Below are positions 59,569-64,000 of a stretch of 64,000 nt of DNA, in pieces (within the stretch, counting starts at the first letter, position 1; every line of letters begins with the position of its first letter). The notes under the pieces were generated by a model. The model did not search any database and was not told the DNA's origin. It saw nothing but the letters and a program-made list of their open reading frames with translations. Origin of the DNA: Rhodospirillaceae bacterium. Lineage in GTDB: Bacteria; Pseudomonadota; Alphaproteobacteria; UBA6615. The translations under genes were made by a program, and so were the position numbers. The stretch spans positions 1 to 64,000 of the forward strand of contig JABJEK010000066.1 in NCBI GenBank assembly GCA_018702955.1, given 5' to 3'.

Positions 59569-60591
59569 TCAGGCGTCAGGCGGCTCCGCGTACCACGGCT
59601 CCGTTCGAGCCGGCTGCAGGATGATCTTGCCCGTCACCACACCCTCGTCGATCAGTTTATGCGCCTCGACAGCCGAGCTAAGTGGCAGCTCGGCGAAGAT
59701 TGCCGGTTTGATCCGGCCGTCCTGGATCATCGCCATGAGCAGGGCGAAATGCTCGCCTGAAACCTCTGGTTGATGATCATAGGCGTGGACGGAGAAGAGG
59801 CGGACCGCCGGGCTGCGCGCAAATCGATCGCGCTGGGCGCGGAATACCGTGTCGGGTGGATAGCCGTCGATGAGGCCATACATGACCAGCATTCCAACGG
59901 GGGCCAGCAGGTCGAGGTGACCGGCAAAACCCGCGCCGGCCACCGGATCAATAAACAGGTCGACGCCGCGGCCATCGGTGATTTCCATGATCCGGTCGGT
60001 CAGGTCCTCGCTGCCGGTTTCGATCACATGATCCGCGCCTTGAGCGGCCACGAACGCTGCCTTGGAGGGGCTGCGCGCCAGGCCGATCGTCGTCGCGTCC
60101 GCGGCGTTCGCCAGTTGCAAAAGCGCGCTGCCGACCCCGCCCGCTGCTCCGACGATTGCCACGGTGTCACCGGCGCGCAGCCGCGCGGCCGCATGGAGAA
60201 TGCACCAGGCAACCCGGTAGTTTTGCAGGCAGCTCACGGCGGCAAGGTCGATCCCGTCGGGACACGGGAACACCCAATCTGCGTCGATGGCCAGATATTC
60301 CGCATAACAGCTTCGGTTCTGGATCGCGGACGCGAAGACCGGGTCGCCTTCGTGCAGCCCGGTTACGCCAGCACCCAGGGCGGCGATGGTGCCGCTCATC
60401 TCGAGCCCCGGAATGGTGGGTAGGTCCGGCATCCACGGATAACGGCCCGTGCGCACCAGCTGGTCGGGAATGCCCGTGCCAATCGAATGGGCCTCGACGA
60501 GGACCTGTCCCGGCCCCGGCTCGGGTGTCGGCACGTCATCAAGCTGCAGGACCTCAGGGCCGCCAGTGGAATGCAGTCGGATCGCTTTCAT
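59569..60591 (-). CDS. Quinone oxidoreductase-like zinc-binding dehydrogenase (MDR)
   Basis: MKAIRLHSTGGPEVLQLDDVPTPEPGPGQVLVE, AIVGAAGGVGSALLQLANAA. Confidence 0.9.
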   Translation of the reverse strand: MKAIRLHSTGGPEVLQLDDVPTPEPGPGQVLVEAHSIGTGIPDQLVRTGRYPWMPDLPTIPGLEMSGTIAALGAGVTGLHEGDPVFASAIQNRSCYAEYLAIDADWVFPCPDGIDLAAVSCLQNYRVAWCILHAAARLRAGDTVAIVGAAGGVGSALLQLANAADATTIGLARSPSKAAFVAAQGADHVIETGSEDLTDRIMEITDGRGVDLFIDPVAGAGFAGHLDLLAPVGMLVMYGLIDGYPPDTVFRAQRDRFARSPAVRLFSVHAYDHQPEVSGEHFALLMAMIQDGRIKPAIFAELPLSSAVEAHKLIDEGVVTGKIILQPARTEPWYAEPPDA

Positions 60592-60663
60592 GTTTCGATT
60601 TCCTGGTTGCGTATTCCCGGTTTTGCTTGCCGATCATATCCGATTGCCGACACCAGGTCGTAG

Positions 60664-61677
60664 CTAGTCGACGTGGACAAGAAGTTTGCCGTTGTTCCGG
60701 CCCTCGTACAGCATCTTGATCGCGCCGGGGGCGGCATCTGCGCCGTCGAGGATATGTTCATTGCGCGCCAGTTTTCCTTCGCGCACCCAGCCCGCGAGAT
60801 GTTCGATGGCCTCGCCAAACCGCGGCTTGTAGTCGAGGATGAGAAGGCCCTGCATGCGCGCCCGTGCCACCATCAACTGGCGATGCACGCGCGGGCCGAC
60901 CGGCAATGGGTCCCAGTCGGTGATAGCGACGGTGCCGCAGATCGTGATCCGCGCGCCGATCGCCAGCTGGGTCATGACCGCATCGGTGATCGGGCCGCTC
61001 GTGTTGTCGAAGTAGCAATCGATGCCGTCCGGGCAGGCTGCCTTGAGTGCGCCGGTCACGTCTTCGGCGCGATAGTTGATTGCCACGTCGTATCCCAGGC
61101 TGTTTGTGCAAAGCGCTGCCTTCTCGGCGCTTCCCGTGATCCCGACTGTCCGGCAGCCCATGATCTTGGCGATCTGGCCCACCGCCGAGCCGACGGCTCC
61201 CGCGGCCGTCGAGACCACGACGGTCTCGCCTGCCTTCGGTTCACAGCCGTCCGTTAGTCCGAAATAGGCGGTGACGCCGTTCAGCCCGAGCACGCCCAGC
61301 GCGAGCGAGACGGGCAGGTCCGTCTCCTCGACCTTGCGGTCGACGTTGCTGCCGTCGCTCACCGCATAGCGCTGCCAGCCAAACATGCCCGATACGACCT
61401 CGCCCTCGGCATAGTCGGCGTGTCGGGACGCAACGACCGTCCCGACCGCGAAGGAGCGCATGACGGCGCCGATCTCGACCGGCGGCAGATAGTTCGGCGC
61501 GTCATTCACCCAGCCGCGCATGGCAGGGTCGACCGACCAATACTCTGTCTTCACCAGGAACTCACCGTCCGCGATCTCGGGCACATCGGCGTCTTCGACG
61601 GTGAAGTGATCCGCCTCCGGTACGCCCTTCGGACGGCTGGACAGAAGGACACGTCGGTTCGTTAGCTGCGAGCTCAT
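60664..61677 (-). CDS. NADP-dependent oxidoreductase (CurA/PTGR-like MDR)
   Basis: NRRVLLSSRPKGVPEADHF, VVSTAAGAVGSAVGQIAKIMG, CYFDNTSGPITDAVM. Confidence 0.9.
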   Translation of the reverse strand: MSSQLTNRRVLLSSRPKGVPEADHFTVEDADVPEIADGEFLVKTEYWSVDPAMRGWVNDAPNYLPPVEIGAVMRSFAVGTVVASRHADYAEGEVVSGMFGWQRYAVSDGSNVDRKVEETDLPVSLALGVLGLNGVTAYFGLTDGCEPKAGETVVVSTAAGAVGSAVGQIAKIMGCRTVGITGSAEKAALCTNSLGYDVAINYRAEDVTGALKAACPDGIDCYFDNTSGPITDAVMTQLAIGARITICGTVAITDWDPLPVGPRVHRQLMVARARMQGLLILDYKPRFGEAIEHLAGWVREGKLARNEHILDGADAAPGAIKMLYEGRNNGKLLVHVD

Positions 61678-61701
61678 TGCTGGGTTTCCATTCGCACGGT
61701 G

Positions 61702-62691
61702 TTAGGCGTTGATCGTCAGCATGATGCGACCGAAATGCAAGTTCGCTTTGGCCCGTTCCAGTGCGGCCGGGGCCTCCGAGATATCGAACGTGCTATCGAT
61801 CGGCATCTTGAACTTGCCCGCGTCCAGCGCGTCCCACAGATCCGCGCGCGCGCGCCGGAAGACCTCGGCATGCTCCTCGAGGGACCGCGTGCGGCCGGTC
61901 GTGCCGATATAGGTGAGGCGGCGCTCGGCGTGCGTGTTGAAGTCGAACTCCGCGACCTCGCCACCCAGCCGCCCGACATTGATGATCCGCCCATGGACCT
62001 TCGTCGCCGCCATGTTCTGGTTCGCGGCATAGCCGGAGATCTGGTCAATGATCAGATCGACGCCCTTGCCGTCCGTCGCCTCAAGCACCTGATCGACCCA
62101 GCCCGGGTCGCTCGAATCCAGCGCCAGGTCCGCGCCGAACTCGGCGAGCCGCGCCCGGCGTTCGGGGTTGGTCGATGTACCGATCACGAGGCTGGCGCCG
62201 AGATGTTCGCCGAACTGCATGCCCATGATGCCCACGCCGGTGCTACCGCCCTGGATCAGGATCGACTGGCCGGATTTGAATTCACCGTTGGTGACGATGG
62301 CATCGTGCATGGTCAGGAAGGCCGAAGAAATCGTGCCACCCTGGATGAGATCCATATGGTCGGGCACGGGCAGGGTCCGGCGATAGTCGGAGACGGCATA
62401 CTCGGCCCAGCCTCCCGCACCGACGCCCATCACACGGTCGCCGACCGCGATCCCGCTCGTTTCCGAACCCACTTCGACGACCTCACCGCAGAACGCCGCA
62501 CCCATGACCTTTGCCGCGCCGCCAACATGCCCGTAATTTTTGCCCTGCGTGGTCAGCAGGTCCGACCGGTTCACGCTGCAGCTGGCGACCTTGATGATGA
62601 CTTGCGTCGGCTTCATCTCGGGCCGGTCGACCTCGGCCAGTTGGACGCCATTCTCTGCCAGGACGACGGCCTGCATCTTGTTGTCGGACAT
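61702..62691 (-). CDS. Zinc-binding dehydrogenase (MDR)
   Basis: KMQAVVLAENGVQLAEVDRPEMKPTQVIIKV, SILIQGGSTGVGIMGMQFGEHLGA. Confidence 0.88.
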   Translation of the reverse strand: MSDNKMQAVVLAENGVQLAEVDRPEMKPTQVIIKVASCSVNRSDLLTTQGKNYGHVGGAAKVMGAAFCGEVVEVGSETSGIAVGDRVMGVGAGGWAEYAVSDYRRTLPVPDHMDLIQGGTISSAFLTMHDAIVTNGEFKSGQSILIQGGSTGVGIMGMQFGEHLGASLVIGTSTNPERRARLAEFGADLALDSSDPGWVDQVLEATDGKGVDLIIDQISGYAANQNMAATKVHGRIINVGRLGGEVAEFDFNTHAERRLTYIGTTGRTRSLEEHAEVFRRARADLWDALDAGKFKMPIDSTFDISEAPAALERAKANLHFGRIMLTINA

Positions 62692-62747
62692 GTTCTGCCT
62701 TTCCTGCGGGCTTTCTCGTTCGTGAGGAGAGGGCCCATCTAACGAAG

Positions 62748-62762
62748 TTCAATTGTTTTGAA
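62748..62762. promoter_or_regulatory. Candidate LysR-type operator
   Basis: TTCAA-ttgtt-TTGAA dyad (contains T-N11-A) between divergent MDR and lysR genes. Confidence 0.5.
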
Positions 62763-62868
62763 ACGAAGTGCGATTCTTCATCCTGGGCCCATCTTTGCAA
62801 GTCATACGGCCCAGTGACAAACGAGATATATTGAGATTTCACACAAGATTATTTAATCTGAAAAAGCG

Positions 62869-63801
62869 ATGTACGATCTGCCCCCGCTTAACGGATTGCG
62901 TGCTTTTGAGGCCGCTGCCCGGAACCTCAGCTTCGCGAAAGCCGCAGAGGAACTACACGTCACGCCCGCAGCAGTGAGCTATCAGGTCCGCGCACTCGAA
63001 ACCAAGCTCGGGGTGAAGCTGTTCCGCCGCCTGAACCGCGCGGTCGTCCTGACGGATGCCGGAGCTCAGATGTTTCCCGGGGTGCGTAGCAGTTTCGAGG
63101 GGCTCCACCGCACGGTCGCGCGTGTGGGGTCTGTGGCGCGGTCGGATCGGGTCGTGACCGCGACAATATCGCCGCACATGGCCGCCAAGTGGCTGGTGCC
63201 AAGGCTGACGAGTTTCATTGAGCGACACCCCGATATTGATCTGCGCATCGCAGCGAGCAACACGGTCGTCGACCTGGACACCGACAGGGCCGACGTCGCG
63301 ATCCGTTACAATCTGGGGAACAATGCCGGGTTGGTCGCCGAAAAATTGATGGACGAGGCGGTAACGCCGATGTGCGTCCCGGAGCTTCTCGACGGATCAC
63401 ACCCGATACGCATACCCGCCGACTTGCGTCATCACACGCTCATCCATGACGACACGTTATCGCGTCACTGGCCCGATGCTCCCGCCTGGTCGAAATGGCT
63501 GACACTGGCGCACCAGCCTCTGCGCGATGAGGACGCGGGACTACACTTCGATCATTCCGACCATTGCATGGACGCAGCACTTATGGGGTCCGGCGTCATG
63601 CTGGGCCGGCGCGCGATGGCCAGCCGCGACATCGAGTTGGGCCGGCTCGTCGCACCGTTTGAGTTGGATTTGCCGTTCGAGGGCGGGATCTACAGCGTGA
63701 CGACGCAGGAAAAGGCGTCGAACCCGGACGTCGCCGCATTCCGTGACTGGCTGCGCGAAGAGGCGGCTGCCATGCGGATGGGCCTGCCGCCGGGGGCGTA
63801 G
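62869..63801 (+). CDS. LysR-family transcriptional regulator (GcvA-like)
   Basis: LPPLNGLRAFEAAARNLSFAKAAEELHVTPAAVSYQVRALETKLGVKLFRR. Confidence 0.93.
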   Translation: MYDLPPLNGLRAFEAAARNLSFAKAAEELHVTPAAVSYQVRALETKLGVKLFRRLNRAVVLTDAGAQMFPGVRSSFEGLHRTVARVGSVARSDRVVTATISPHMAAKWLVPRLTSFIERHPDIDLRIAASNTVVDLDTDRADVAIRYNLGNNAGLVAEKLMDEAVTPMCVPELLDGSHPIRIPADLRHHTLIHDDTLSRHWPDAPAWSKWLTLAHQPLRDEDAGLHFDHSDHCMDAALMGSGVMLGRRAMASRDIELGRLVAPFELDLPFEGGIYSVTTQEKASNPDVAAFRDWLREEAAAMRMGLPPGA

Positions 63802-63810
63802 GCGCCAGTC

Positions 63811-64000
63811 TCAGGTCAGGCGGTAGAACGCCGCGGCGGTGTCGTGGAAGAACGCGCGTTGCTCGGCCGCCGTGCGGTCCGCCAATGCGGCACGGCACAG
63901 GGCCACCACCTCGTCATAGCTGAGCATCAGTTTCTCGACCGGGAAATTGCTTCCGAAAAAGCAGCGCCCAGCTCCGAACATGTCGATCAGCGCGTTGTAT
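63811..64000 (-). CDS. Amidohydrolase family protein, C-terminal end (truncated by window edge)
   Basis: Minus-strand translation YNALIDMFGAGRCFFGSNFPVEKLMLSYDEVVALCRAALADRTAAEQRAFFHDTAAAFYRLT*; not in the ORF track because it has no start in the window. Confidence 0.75.
   Translation of the reverse strand, partial: YNALIDMFGAGRCFFGSNFPVEKLMLSYDEVVALCRAALADRTAAEQRAFFHDTAAAFYRLT

Noticed and set aside
1-64000. CRISPR arrays, tRNAs, rRNAs, transposons or prophage
   Set aside because: No repeat-spacer arrays, tRNA-like cloverleaf segments, transposase motifs or phage genes were noticed; a tRNAscan/ISfinder search was not possible here.

Overview
High-GC alphaproteobacterial-type chromosomal window, almost fully coding. 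I found no rRNA, tRNA, CRISPR array, phage or transposase. Most genes are small-molecule catabolism and transport: a TRAP transporter, amidohydrolases, SDR/MDR dehydrogenases, enoyl-CoA hydratases, acyl-CoA dehydrogenase/ligase, hydantoinase A/B, fumarylacetoacetase-like hydrolases, 2OG-Fe(II) oxygenases and a flavin monooxygenase. The most coherent system is a minus-strand block at 24.7-33.3 kb. It holds an ArsR repressor of SqrR/BigR type (two cysteines 66 residues apart), a rhodanese, a TauE/SafE exporter, a TIGR02186-type protein, a universal stress protein, a SoeABC-like molybdoenzyme and a PfkB kinase. TusA-mtnA is divergent, and the shared promoter carries an ATTC-N8-GAAA operator candidate. 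I read this as a persulfide-sensing sulfite oxidation/export regulon. Other notable observations: a GMC oxidoreductase split by one in-frame amber codon, tandem racemase-superfamily paralogs lacking the canonical catalytic cysteines, tandem unknown 4-TM proteins, an orphan MlaF-like ATPase without the switch histidine, an AT-rich island with 15-bp repeats exactly 50 bp apart, and several strong inverted repeats. All family names come from reading motifs and recalled sequences; no database search was run.
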